Source: Streptococcus varani (GTDB taxonomy: Bacteria > Bacillota > Bacilli > Lactobacillales > Streptococcaceae). Taken from it: a DNA stretch of 64,000 nucleotides. The position numbers were made by a program, and so were the translations under genes. Positions 53,041 to 62,006 of the stretch are shown here, in pieces. The notes beneath the pieces are model-generated. The model was not told the DNA's origin, searched no databases, and saw only the letters and a list, made by a program, of their open reading frames with translations. The stretch covers positions 248,001 to 312,000 of the forward strand of contig NZ_CTEN01000003.1 in NCBI RefSeq assembly GCF_001375655.1, written 5' to 3'. Positions within the stretch are counted from its first letter, which is position 1. Each line of letters begins with the position of its first letter.

Positions 53041-53904
53041 TTATTCATCAAAAGCGTGAATGTCGTAGTTACTGAGGAGCCACTCACCCACACCTGGTGC
53101 ATCTGGGTCGTGTTTGCCTTGTCCCTTGTCCAAGTTCTGTAGGACTTCCATCTCTTCATCTGTCAATGTGAAATCAAAGATATCCAGGTTGGACTTGATG
53201 CGTTCTGGTTTGGTGGATTTTGGCAGAACGATGATCCCTTCCTGGTTTTCAAATCGCAGGATAATCTGGCCCGCATCCTTGCCATATTTTTTAGCCAAGG
53301 AGACGATGAGGGGATCTGATAAAAGTTTCGCATCTCCCTGACCAAGCGGGCCCCAAGCTTCCAGTAAGACATTGTCCTTAGCTAGTAACTGACGCAATTC
53401 TTTCTGCTGGGAATAAGGATGTAGTTCTACCTGGTTGACAGCTGGAAGCGTCATAAAGTTTGGGACAAATTTCTGCCATAATTTTGGCGTCATGTTGGAA
53501 ACCCCGATGGACTTGATTTTGCCAGCCGCCTTAAAATCTTCTAGGGCACGCCAGGCATCATGAACTTCTCCGTATGGCTGATGGAGGAGGACCAAATCAA
53601 TATAGTCCAAGCCAAGTTTTGCCAGCGAAGTCTCCAGACCCTTGACCGCTAAATCATAGGCATAGTCCTGTAACCAGAGCTTTGTGGTAACAAAGATTTC
53701 TTCCCGCGAGATACCAGAGTCGGCGATGGCTTGTCCTACTTCCTTTTCATTTAGATAGACTTGAGCCGTGTCAATGTGGCGATAACCAGCAGCTATAGCC
53801 TCTTTCACTGCTGCATAGGTGGAACCATCAGCTGGAATCAGGAAAACACCAAATCCCACACCTGGAATGGTGTTTCCGTCGTTCAGTGTAAATGTTTCTG
53901 TCAT
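53041..53904 (-). CDS. Aldo/keto reductase
   Basis: 287 residues from ATG 53904 (MTETFTLNDGNTIPGVGFGV), with AAAAGGAGAG upstream. AKR tetrad: Asp and Tyr in HIDTAQVYLNEKEVG, Lys in FVTTKLWLQDY, His in LVLLHQPYGE. NADPH-dependent carbonyl reductase of the 2,5-diketogluconate reductase group. Last gene of the operon led by the broken MerR gene. Confidence 0.92.
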   Translation of the reverse strand: MTETFTLNDGNTIPGVGFGVFLIPADGSTYAAVKEAIAAGYRHIDTAQVYLNEKEVGQAIADSGISREEIFVTTKLWLQDYAYDLAVKGLETSLAKLGLDYIDLVLLHQPYGEVHDAWRALEDFKAAGKIKSIGVSNMTPKLWQKFVPNFMTLPAVNQVELHPYSQQKELRQLLAKDNVLLEAWGPLGQGDAKLLSDPLIVSLAKKYGKDAGQIILRFENQEGIIVLPKSTKPERIKSNLDIFDFTLTDEEMEVLQNLDKGQGKHDPDAPGVGEWLLSNYDIHAFDE

Positions 53905-53939
53905 CTTGTCTCTCCTTTTTACATTCATAAATTGTCTGT

Positions 53940-54275
53940 CTAGTCTGTCCAAATGTCTTTGGCTAGGTGAAAGGTTGCCCAGGCTTTTGGCCAACCCGCA
54001 TAAAAGGCCACATGGGTAATGGCTGCAGCGATTTCTACCTTTGTCACTCCATTGTTTTTGGCATTTTGTAGATGGTGCTCAAGAGAGGAATCCGTAATGC
54101 CCTGAGCCATGAGAGCTGTCACCGTCAGCAGGCATCTGGTTTTCAGGTCAATGTCCTTATTGTTCCAGTTCTCACCAAAGAGGACATCGTCATTGTAATG
54201 GGCAAATTCTGGTGAAAAATCACCTAAATGATCACGTCCAGCAGTTTGGACGATTTTTTTATTTTCTTCAGTCAT
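53940..54275 (-). CDS. Carboxymuconolactone decarboxylase-family protein
   Basis: 111 residues from ATG 54275 (MTEENKKIVQ). All-helical CMD fold: LKTRCLLTVTALMAQG and LEHHLQNAKNNGVTKVEIAAAITHVAFYAGWPKAW. It lacks the CxxC of AhpD peroxidases, so it is of the decarboxylase-like type. Operon with the cupin and AKR genes. Confidence 0.85.
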   Translation of the reverse strand: MTEENKKIVQTAGRDHLGDFSPEFAHYNDDVLFGENWNNKDIDLKTRCLLTVTALMAQGITDSSLEHHLQNAKNNGVTKVEIAAAITHVAFYAGWPKAWATFHLAKDIWTD

Positions 54276-54302
54276 CCGCAACCTTCTTTCTTTTGAAAAA
54301 AT

Positions 54303-54725
54303 CTAATCCTGAACTTCATGTGCTAAGGCATAATCTTCATCAGATACAGCCTCATACCACTCCGCGCTGCCAGCTGAGATAGCCACATGGGAAAACCAGG
54401 AATCTTTGGTGGCACCATGCCAGTGCTTAACGCCATCCTCAATCACTACTACATCTCCTTTTGTCAAGAGACGAGCTAGCTTGCCATCTTCCTGATAAAA
54501 GCCTTGACCACCGGTCACTAAGAGAATCTGATAACCACCGATATGGGCATGCCAGTTATTGCGGCAACCCGGTTCAAAGGTTACATTACTGATTCCAAAA
54601 TGCCCATCTGGAGCCTGGGCCAATGCCTGCAGATAGGATTGGCCCGTAAAGACATGGGAGTAGGCTTCATTTTTTTGCCCCAAAGGGAAGACGCCATTGT
54701 CCTTTAATTCTTCAAAATTTGCCAT
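54303..54725 (-). CDS. Cupin-domain protein
   Basis: 140 residues from ATG 54725 (MANFEELKDNG). Cupin motif 1 RNNWHAHIGGYQILLVTGGQGFYQEDG near 65-91 and motif 2 GVKHWHGATKDSWFSHVAI near 108. Metal-binding beta barrel; often a partner of CMD proteins. The longer frame to 54884 lies inside the ADH gene and is not real. Confidence 0.85.
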   Translation of the reverse strand: MANFEELKDNGVFPLGQKNEAYSHVFTGQSYLQALAQAPDGHFGISNVTFEPGCRNNWHAHIGGYQILLVTGGQGFYQEDGKLARLLTKGDVVVIEDGVKHWHGATKDSWFSHVAISAGSAEWYEAVSDEDYALAHEVQD

Positions 54726-54750
54726 ATGAACCTTCTTTCTATCTCTTGTT

Positions 54751-55791
54751 TTAGTCTCGAACGATGACCAAAGACTTGATGGCTTGTCGCTTGTCCATAG
54801 CTTCATAAGCAGCCTGAATGTCCTCCAACTCAAAGCGCTGATTAAAGACTTTACCAGGTTCAATGTCGCCCTTGAGAACAGCATCTAAGAGAACTTCCTT
54901 GTCGTAAGTGGTCACAGAGGCAACACCACCACGCAGTCCGATATTTTTCCAGAAGAGCTTGGCAGTATCCATGTCTGCTTTTTGTGGCACACCGACACGA
55001 CCCACGATTGCACCTGGACGAGCAACATCGACAGCTGTTTCTAGAGATTGCTCGGTTCCGACGCATTCTAAAATGGCATCTGCGCCATCACCATTTGTCA
55101 AGGCCAGGACTTTAGCCACCGCTTCTTGACCCCGTTCAGCAATAATGTCTGTCGCACCAAATTCTTTGGCCAATGTTTGGCGATCAGGGTAGCGACTCAT
55201 GGCTATGATGCGTTTGGCACCCAACATCTTGGCACCAATGATCCCACAGAGTCCCACAGCACCATCACCCATGACAACCACTGTATCCCCTTCTTTGACC
55301 TCAGCTGTTCTTGCAGCATGGTAGCCCGTTGCCATCACATCTGACAATGTTAGCAGAGAATTGAGCTGTCCATCTGTATAATCTGATGGCTGACCAGGAA
55401 CTTTGACCAAGGCCCAATTGGCATTTGTGAAACGTAGATATTCTCCCTGGTAACCCGCATTGCCACCTGGCTCACGATGTGTACAGTTGCCATCAAAACC
55501 AGTCCGACAAGCCGCGCATTCTCCACAGCCATGGGTAAAAGGAACAATGACAAAATCACCTGCTTTGACAGCTGTCACCTCTACCCCAACTTCTTTGACA
55601 ATACCAATGGCCTCATGTCCAGCATAAGTATCATGTTCACGAGGCGAAATACCTCGGTACCACCACAAATCGGAACCGCAGACACAGGCACGCACAATCT
55701 CGATGATGGCATCTGTCTCTTTTTCGATTTTCGGCATGTCAGCCTCAGTAATGACCATTTTACCTGGCTCAATAAAGGTTGCAACTTTCAT
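54751..55791 (-). CDS. Zinc-dependent alcohol dehydrogenase
   Basis: 346 residues from ATG 55791 (MKVATFIEPGK). Catalytic Zn ligands in RACVCGSDLWWYRG and GHEAIGIVKEV; four-Cys structural zinc lobe CGECAACRTGFDGNC near 92; Rossmann segment VVMGDGAVGLCGIIGAK near 170. Medium-chain dehydrogenase. First intact gene behind the MerR gene. Confidence 0.93.
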   Translation of the reverse strand: MKVATFIEPGKMVITEADMPKIEKETDAIIEIVRACVCGSDLWWYRGISPREHDTYAGHEAIGIVKEVGVEVTAVKAGDFVIVPFTHGCGECAACRTGFDGNCTHREPGGNAGYQGEYLRFTNANWALVKVPGQPSDYTDGQLNSLLTLSDVMATGYHAARTAEVKEGDTVVVMGDGAVGLCGIIGAKMLGAKRIIAMSRYPDRQTLAKEFGATDIIAERGQEAVAKVLALTNGDGADAILECVGTEQSLETAVDVARPGAIVGRVGVPQKADMDTAKLFWKNIGLRGGVASVTTYDKEVLLDAVLKGDIEPGKVFNQRFELEDIQAAYEAMDKRQAIKSLVIVRD

Positions 55792-55833
55792 ATTTGTCCT
55801 TCTTTCTATGCTTTTTATTAAAGATTGTTCCAC

Positions 55834-56211
55834 CTATTCAAACAATTCCTTCTCTGGTCCTGAAATCAAATTTTCATAATTTTCAACTTTGAAATGAAGT
55901 CGGTCTCTAGCAGCAGTCAATTCGGAAATCCTGCTATCCAAACCTTGCAACTCCTCTTTTAAAATCTCCAAACGAGCACGTTCAGTCCCCTCCCCTTGTT
56001 CCAAGAGCAATACATAATCAATCAGGGACTCGACACTGACACCTGCCTTCCGAAAACAGAGGACAAACTCTAAAACTTTTATCTCCTGTTCGGTAAAATC
56101 GCGAATGCCAGACTAGTTACGCGTGATAGTTGGAAGGAGTCCAATCCGTTCATAATAGCGAATAGTATCCGCAGATACGCCCACCAGTTCACTGACTCTT
56201 TTTATGTTCAT
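55834..56211 (-). pseudogene. MerR-family regulator interrupted by TAG at codon 33
   Basis: From ATG 56211: winged helix VSELVGVSADTIRYYERIGLLPTITRN, TAG at 56113-56115, then in frame SGIRDFTEQEIKVLEFVLCFRKAGVSVESLIDYVLL, a dimerisation coiled coil, and TAG at 55834. Relatives have Glu (GAG) there (N-E-S/G), so one base change explains the stop. One Cys remains (VLCFRKAGVS), the position used by AdhR/NmlR-type aldehyde or thiol-stress sensors. The product should be lost unless the stop is read through. Confidence 0.88.
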
Positions 56212-56241
56212 GAAAACGCCTTCTTTCTATGGTTTATGACT

Positions 56242-56272
56242 ATTATATATCTTAGAGTCAACTCCAAGTCAA
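56242..56272 (-). promoter_or_regulatory. MerR-type promoter with 19-bp spacer
   Basis: On the minus strand TTGACT (56267-56272) and TATAAT (56242-56247) are 19 bases apart, the over-long spacing typical of MerR activators. The spacer holds the dyad CTTGGAGTTGACTCTAAG (56251-56268), very like AdhR/NmlR-type operators. It drives merR-adh-cupin-CMD-AKR. Confidence 0.85.
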
Positions 56273-56288
56273 GTATTTTTGTAAATTT

Positions 56289-57107
56289 TTACTGACCATA
56301 GAAAAATGTAGCGGTAGCACCACCATCGATGAGGAGAGTAGAACCCGTGATAAATTGACCTCGCTCACTGAGGATGAGGTCAGCTAGATTAGCCACTTCA
56401 TCGGCTGTTCCAGGACGACCCGCTGGAGATTTGGCAAACATATTCATATAAAATTCACCGCGTGGTCCGTTGAATTCGTCCAATGCCAGTGGGGTGACGA
56501 TGATCCCTGGTGCAATATCATTGATGCGAGCTCCTCGTTTGCCCCAGCGAACTGCTTCAAACATGACCCGCTTTTCATTAGCCCGCTTGGCTAATTGATA
56601 GGCATGGAGAGAGTCTGTGATGACATCTGACTGTAGGAAATCCAAATCCAGAAGTTCTTCCGCTGGACAGGTCGCCAAAGCCCTATCCTGTTCCGCTGTC
56701 AGAGCCGGCATACGAAAACCAGATTGGCTGGAAATGGTCACTCCAGCACCACCACTGGCGATGACCTTACCTACTTCTTCCAATAAAACTGCCGTTCCAT
56801 ACAAATCAACTTTGAGAATGGTCTCAATGGATGCCTGTGATGGCGAAACACCTGCACCATTGATAAGATATTTAATAGGACCATATCCTAATCCAGTAGC
56901 GATGAAGGTTTTTATGGAATCACGGCAGGACAAATCCATCTCCACCGGTAACACATCAAAACCAGATTGGCTTAAAATCATGGCCATTTTCTCAGCATTT
57001 TCCAGAGATTTATCGCCTAAAATGACTTTCTTACCAAAGGCCATACGACGCGTGATAGCCAGTGAAATCTGACCAGCACCGGTTACTAATACAACTTCTT
57101 TTGTCAT
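56289..57107 (-). CDS. Short-chain dehydrogenase/reductase
   Basis: 272 residues: Rossmann start VLVTGAGQISLAITRRMA, NGAG near 88, catalytic Ser in TISSQSGF and Tyr-Lys in HAYQLAKRANEKRV, C-terminal GSTLLIDGGATATF. NAD(P)-dependent oxidoreductase, substrate unknown. Followed upstream on the strand by an NTF2-like gene and facing a LysR regulator. Confidence 0.9.
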   Translation of the reverse strand: MTKEVVLVTGAGQISLAITRRMAFGKKVILGDKSLENAEKMAMILSQSGFDVLPVEMDLSCRDSIKTFIATGLGYGPIKYLINGAGVSPSQASIETILKVDLYGTAVLLEEVGKVIASGGAGVTISSQSGFRMPALTAEQDRALATCPAEELLDLDFLQSDVITDSLHAYQLAKRANEKRVMFEAVRWGKRGARINDIAPGIIVTPLALDEFNGPRGEFYMNMFAKSPAGRPGTADEVANLADLILSERGQFITGSTLLIDGGATATFFYGQ

Positions 57108-57130
57108 TTCTTTTTCCTCTCTAGTTGAGT

Positions 57131-57502
57131 TTATTCATATGTACTTGCAATCTGTTTCACTATCTCCCACTGACCATCCACTTTTTCAAAGTGCATTTCA
57201 ATTTGCAAGGGCCAGGTATGAGGACCGCCACCCCAGATGAGAGCTTTGACTCGACTTTGACCAATCAAACTAGCCTTGTCACCGTCAATAACAATATCCT
57301 TAATTGCTTCCTCTTTCCAAGAATAATACTTCATTTCCTCGGATTTAATCTGGTCCAGCCATTCTGAAACTGGCTGCTTGTAACCTGTCATATGAACCAA
57401 GACAGTATCCGCTTTTAAAAGTTCTTCCAACTTAGCAATGTCTTTGTCCACCATAGCTTGATTGACCTGACGATGTAAATCTTTTAGCACTTCCTTTGTC
57501 AT
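57131..57502 (-). CDS. NTF2-like (SnoaL-type) protein
   Basis: 123 residues of cone-shaped NTF2 fold: LHRQVNQAMVDKDIAKLEELLKADTVLVHMTGY, IKDIVIDGDKASLIGQSRVKALIWGGG, LQIEMHFEKVDGQWEIVKQIASTYE. Function unknown; likely an enzyme or carrier linked to the SDR, 23 bases downstream. Confidence 0.8.
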   Translation of the reverse strand: MTKEVLKDLHRQVNQAMVDKDIAKLEELLKADTVLVHMTGYKQPVSEWLDQIKSEEMKYYSWKEEAIKDIVIDGDKASLIGQSRVKALIWGGGPHTWPLQIEMHFEKVDGQWEIVKQIASTYE

Positions 57503-57883
57503 TTCGCTTTTCCTCTCTGACTTGATAATTCTATTCTAATCCTCTATAATAAAATTATCCAATACATTTTTTCGATTATTAATAAAATAATTTTATAAGA
57601 AATAAAATGATAGAAAGGAATTGAACAGTTAGTTTATCTAACTGAACCCGCCCTCAATCCTGTGCAAAAAAGATGATTGTTTAAGTTGATTATCCTAATG
57701 ATTGATATTCTCACGTCGTAGTCGTTTGAGTTTTCCTCGGTTTTTATAAACCTTTAAAAAATCTAGTCGACCTGACCGGGGTGCGTTAACGAAATCATTG
57801 TTAAAAGAAGCAATACTTCTTTCATTTTTAGCTGATTTACCGCCTATTTTTGCTTTGGATTTTACGGGCTTAATATCTTACTT
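57503..57883. other. Intergenic region with a repeat shared with 11.1 kb
   Basis: Contains a CAGTTAG..CTAACTG hairpin (57627-57645). Bases 57660-57860, read on the minus strand, match 11130-11285 in several blocks (GCAAAAATA-GCGGTAA, GATTTCGT, TCAGG-CGACTAG-TTTTT, ACAATCAT..TTTTGCACAG). The minus strand can be read as about 55 codons ending KLKRLRRENINH, without a start; this may be a decayed coding repeat. No intact gene. Confidence 0.5.
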
Positions 57884-58771
57884 ATGAACACAAAACAAAT
57901 GGACTATATCATCGAGACGGCGAAGACGCTCAATCTTAGTCGGGCTGCAGAAAATCTCTACATATCCCAGCCCTCTCTTTCTTATCAAATCAAGGTCATT
58001 GAGGAGGAAGTCGGATTTCCTATTTTTGATCGCATTGGGAAAAGCATCCGCCTGACACCTGCTGGTCAGCAGCTGGTCACGTCACTCCAACGCCTCTCAG
58101 TTGAACTACAGTTTGCCATTGAGCAGGCTCAAAATATGGGGGAAAAATACAGGGATTCCATCAGGATTGGCTATGCCACGCGCAGTTCTCTTTACTATCT
58201 GCCCCAAGCCATCAAGGCATTTGAGGAAAAACATCCCCAGATTCAGATTGTCCCTGAAATCCAGCCACCAAATGGTTACAGAACTGCCTTTCTACAAAAG
58301 GAACTGGATATGATTCTCTTGCCTAGGGAGGAAGCTGAGAAACTGAATGGCGTGACCATCCACCCTCTCTATACCAGCCATATTTACCTGCTCTGTCAAC
58401 ACAAGGATCCGCTAGCAAAACTCAATAGGGTGACGGTTCAAGATTTGGCTGGTCGAACCCTTCTTGTCAATGGTGGCTCTTCAAAGACCCTGCGGAAAGC
58501 GCAGCAACGAGTGTTGGAGACTGTTCCTATCCATTACTACAACAGTCCCACTCATGATTTCACCATGATTCAAGTTGCCAGCGACAAAGCCATCTGCCTT
58601 TCCCCAGGTTATCTCAATGATCATAACGGTGAATTTGCTTGGATTCCCTTCGACTGTCCAGAACATTTCGAGCTGGTTTTGGTCACTCACCAGGATAAGA
58701 CAAGTCCTGCAATTCAGGATTTGATTGGTATTTTGAAAGATTGGTATGCCAAAAGTGACTTGAATCTGTAA
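57884..58771 (+). CDS. LysR-family transcriptional regulator
   Basis: 295 residues: winged helix (1-60; LNLSRAAENLYISQPSLSYQIKVIEEEVGFPIFDR) and substrate-binding effector domain. Divergent from the NTF2/SDR genes, its likely targets. Confidence 0.92.
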   Translation: MNTKQMDYIIETAKTLNLSRAAENLYISQPSLSYQIKVIEEEVGFPIFDRIGKSIRLTPAGQQLVTSLQRLSVELQFAIEQAQNMGEKYRDSIRIGYATRSSLYYLPQAIKAFEEKHPQIQIVPEIQPPNGYRTAFLQKELDMILLPREEAEKLNGVTIHPLYTSHIYLLCQHKDPLAKLNRVTVQDLAGRTLLVNGGSSKTLRKAQQRVLETVPIHYYNSPTHDFTMIQVASDKAICLSPGYLNDHNGEFAWIPFDCPEHFELVLVTHQDKTSPAIQDLIGILKDWYAKSDLNL

Positions 58772-58819
58772 GTATAGATAGACTAAAAGAAGACCAAATG
58801 GCCTTCTTTTCCCTGTTCA

Positions 58820-60199
58820 TTAGTTGACCAAGTCACGGACTTTTTCATCCTTGATAGTGATACCTTGAGCTTCCAATTTAGAAATGGTATCCGCAAACTG
58901 TGGTAAGTGCTCTTTGTGAGCAATAAAGAGTTCATCCATAACACGTTTTGCTGTCGCACCAGCAGGAATGAGCGGATTGATGGTAAAGGCTTGAAGAGCT
59001 AGCGCATAGTTACCTGTTACGGCTGCTTCGATGGTCAAAAGTTCCATGGCTTTCATGACCTGCAACCAACCTTTTTCAGCAGTTGGCAGAGGACCAAAGA
59101 CAACATTTCGCGCTCCTGCGGCACCCAAATTAGCCGTTACTTCGACAGCACAATCAGCTGGCAGGTCTGGCACCGCACCATCATTACGAGTGGACACCAC
59201 AATTTCTGTATTTTTGTTAGCATAGATAGAGGCGATCGTTTCACAAGCCGCATCCGAGTAGTAGGCTCCACCACGCTCTTCCAATTGTTTTGGTTTGTAG
59301 TTAAGTTCTGGATCCTTGTAGAGTTCAAAGAGTTCATGTTCTAAGGCTTTGACTTGCTCTGCACGAGTACCGATTGTTGCAAACTCCTCCAAACCATGAG
59401 CCAGCATTTCCTCAGCCCGGTAGTAATACTGATGATACCCACATGGAATCATATTCATCTGGTCCAATTGTTCTCTAAAGAATGGCACACCATGGATATT
59501 TTTCGGCAGACCATTTTCCTCTTCGTAAAGTTTTTCGATGACCTGAGGCGTCACATCATTGCCAGCTCTATCAGCTACCTTATGCCAGTGGAAATGGTTG
59601 AGTCCTGCAAACTTGTAAATCAAGTCCTCAGCTGGTTGATTCAGCATTTCAGCTTCAACTTTTTTAGCCATAACAGGAACATTACAAAGACCAACGACCC
59701 GGTCCCATTTGCCATAACGCAATACTGCTTCTGTTACCATGCCACTTGGATTGGCAAAGTTAATAAGCCAAGCATTTGGACAGAGACGTTTCATATCCTC
59801 CACTACAGATAGGACAATTGGAATGGTTCGGAAAGCCTTGAACATACCACCAGGTCCATTTGTTTCTTGGCCTAAAAGACCATAAGAGAAAGGAATCCGT
59901 TCATCTTTGATGCGGGCATTGAGCTGACCAACACGGAACTGAGTAGTAACAAAGTCTGCATCTTTGAGTGCTTCTTCGCGATTGAGAGTTGTATAAACTT
60001 TAACATCATATGGAGATGCATCCCACATCCTCTGAGCCATGGCACCAACAATTTCTTGTTTTTCACGACCAGCTTCCACATCCACCAACCAAATTTCTCT
60101 AATTGGAAGTTCATCATATCGTTTGATAAAACCTTCCATTAATTCTGGAGTATAGCTAGACCCTCCACCAATTGTTGCAATTTTAACACCCTTAGACAT
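58820..60199 (-). CDS. GH4 6-phospho-beta-glucosidase
   Basis: 459 residues. NAD-binding IATIGGGSSYTPELMEGF (7-24), GQETNGPGGMFKAFRTIP near 107-124, metal-binding Cys in VVGLCNVPV near 170 and GLNHFHWHKV near 200. GH4 enzymes cleave phosphorylated beta-glucosides by an NAD/Mn oxidation-elimination route. Divergent from a GH1 enzyme of the same activity. Confidence 0.92.
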   Translation of the reverse strand: MSKGVKIATIGGGSSYTPELMEGFIKRYDELPIREIWLVDVEAGREKQEIVGAMAQRMWDASPYDVKVYTTLNREEALKDADFVTTQFRVGQLNARIKDERIPFSYGLLGQETNGPGGMFKAFRTIPIVLSVVEDMKRLCPNAWLINFANPSGMVTEAVLRYGKWDRVVGLCNVPVMAKKVEAEMLNQPAEDLIYKFAGLNHFHWHKVADRAGNDVTPQVIEKLYEEENGLPKNIHGVPFFREQLDQMNMIPCGYHQYYYRAEEMLAHGLEEFATIGTRAEQVKALEHELFELYKDPELNYKPKQLEERGGAYYSDAACETIASIYANKNTEIVVSTRNDGAVPDLPADCAVEVTANLGAAGARNVVFGPLPTAEKGWLQVMKAMELLTIEAAVTGNYALALQAFTINPLIPAGATAKRVMDELFIAHKEHLPQFADTISKLEAQGITIKDEKVRDLVN

Positions 60200-60245
60200 T
60201 AAAATACCTCGCTTTTTTTATTTGTTCTTTCATTTTATAAAATTA

Positions 60246-60259
60246 TGAAAACACTTACA
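60246..60259. promoter_or_regulatory. cre-like catabolite repression site between the two glucosidase genes
   Basis: TGAAAACACTTACA matches TGWAANCGNTNWCA at 13 of 14 positions on either strand. It lies 47 bases before the GH4 start and 133 before the GH1 start, so CcpA could act on the GH4 promoter and perhaps both. Confidence 0.6.
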
Positions 60260-60391
60260 AGAAAAAAGAGAAAAGTTCAGACTAAAAGCAAAGTATTCCA
60301 GAGGATAGTATCAAGAGAGCAGTTTATAGCATTAGTTTTTCCATCTATCCAAAAGTATACTATATAGTAAGAAAACAAAAAGGAGAATCTC

Positions 60392-61810
60392 ATGCTTCAT
60401 AAAAACTTAAAACCATTTCCAGATGATTTTTTCTGGGGAGCTTCCTCATCTGCTTATCAAGTAGAAGGTGCAGCCCTCATTGACGGAAAAGGACCGTCTT
60501 GTCAGGATGTTAAAGAAATTCCAGAAGGGACTTCGGATCTTTCTGTTTCGGTCGACCATTACCATCGTTACAAGGAAGATATCGCCCTCATGGCAGAAAT
60601 GGGCTTTAAGTCTTACCGCTTCTCTATTTCATGGACACGGATTTTACCGGAAGGAACAGGCAAAGTCAACGCTCAAGGAATCGAATTCTATAACAATCTC
60701 ATTGACGAGTGTTTAAAATACGATATTGAGCCAATCGTGACTATGTTCCACTTTGATATGCCTGCTGCCTTGGATGAACGTGGTTCTTGGTCTAAACGTG
60801 AGTCCATTGATTGGTTCGCGGAATTTGCCACTGTTCTCTTTGAAAACTTTGGTGACCGTGTCAAGTATTGGTTGACCATCAATGAACAAAACATGCTGAC
60901 CTTGGTCGGTCCAGTTATCGGAACTTTGCATATCCCAGAAGGAACGACAAATAAAACCAAAGAAATTTACCAGCAAAACCATCACCAATTGGTGGCTCAG
61001 GCTAAGGCCATGCAAATTTGTCATCAAATGTTGCCCCAAGCCAAGATTGGCCCAGCGCCAAACATTGCTCTTGTTTACGCTGCTTCTTCAAAACCAGAAG
61101 ATGTGATCGCATCCCAGAACTTTAATGTCATCCGTAACTGGCTTTACTTGGATGCTGCAGTCTATGGAGTATACAACAACCTCGTTTGGTCTTATTTGGA
61201 AGAAAATGATGCGACTCCGCATGTGACCAAAGAAGATTTGACCATCATGAAAGCTGCTAAACCAGACTTCCTAGGAATTAACTATTATAATACAGCAACG
61301 GTTGAAGCCGTCAGTGAATCTGATGTCGACGGGGTGACCGGTGACCAACAATCTCGTCGCACCATCCCAGGTATAGCCAAAGCTGTACTCAATCCAAATC
61401 TTGTTACAACTGAGTTCGGATGGGAAATTGATCCCCTTGGCTTCCGTTCTACTCTCCGTGAAATTTACAGCCGCTATCGCCTACCGATTCTCATCACAGA
61501 AAACGGCTTAGGTGCCTACGATACACTGACGGAAGATGGAAAAATTCATGACCCATACCGCATCGACTACCTCCGTCACCACATCGAGCAAATTCATTTG
61601 GCTATCACAGATGGTGTTGAGATGATGGGTTACAATCCATGGTCAGCCATCGATTTGATTTCAACCCATGAAGGAATCAAAAAACGCTACGGCTTCATTT
61701 ATGTAGATCGTGATGATTTTGACCTCAAGACCCTCAACCGCTACCGCAAGGACTCCTTCTTCTGGTATCAAAAGGTCATCGCAACAAAGGGACAAGATTT
61801 AACTAATTAA
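60392..61810 (+). CDS. GH1 6-phospho-beta-glucosidase
   Basis: 472 residues, (beta/alpha)8 barrel. FFWGASSSAYQVEGA at the start, acid/base Glu in YWLTINEQN near 168, nucleophile Glu in ILITENGLGAYD near 369, and KKRYGFIYVDRDD near 429, which binds the 6-phosphate. Retaining hydrolysis of phosphorylated cellobiose or salicin-type sugars. AAAGGAG precedes the ATG. No PTS gene is adjacent. Confidence 0.95.
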   Translation: MLHKNLKPFPDDFFWGASSSAYQVEGAALIDGKGPSCQDVKEIPEGTSDLSVSVDHYHRYKEDIALMAEMGFKSYRFSISWTRILPEGTGKVNAQGIEFYNNLIDECLKYDIEPIVTMFHFDMPAALDERGSWSKRESIDWFAEFATVLFENFGDRVKYWLTINEQNMLTLVGPVIGTLHIPEGTTNKTKEIYQQNHHQLVAQAKAMQICHQMLPQAKIGPAPNIALVYAASSKPEDVIASQNFNVIRNWLYLDAAVYGVYNNLVWSYLEENDATPHVTKEDLTIMKAAKPDFLGINYYNTATVEAVSESDVDGVTGDQQSRRTIPGIAKAVLNPNLVTTEFGWEIDPLGFRSTLREIYSRYRLPILITENGLGAYDTLTEDGKIHDPYRIDYLRHHIEQIHLAITDGVEMMGYNPWSAIDLISTHEGIKKRYGFIYVDRDDFDLKTLNRYRKDSFFWYQKVIATKGQDLTN

Positions 61811-61834
61811 AATTCTATAAAAGTAAAAAGGCTC

Positions 61835-61885
61835 AGAATCAGCACGGCTTTAAATTGCTGGTTCTGAACCTTTTATACCTTATTT
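61835..61885 (+). terminator. GH1 terminator
   Basis: AAAAGGCTCAGAA-C / G-GGTTCTGAACCTTTT-like hairpin soon after the stop, followed by AT-rich DNA. Confidence 0.55.
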
Positions 61886-62006
61886 TAAAAAATAAGCTGA
61901 AGATTGAGCTCTTTTAATCTCCTTGTTTAGAAAGTCAAAAAAATTCTGAAGCTAATCAACCAAGCAATCGTTACCTTATAAAATTTATGATAAGGAAAGT
62001 TTATTT

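Noticed and set aside
54726..54884. 53-residue N-terminal extension of the cupin protein
   Set aside because: It lies inside the alcohol dehydrogenase gene in another frame; the ATG at 54725 begins the conserved cupin sequence.
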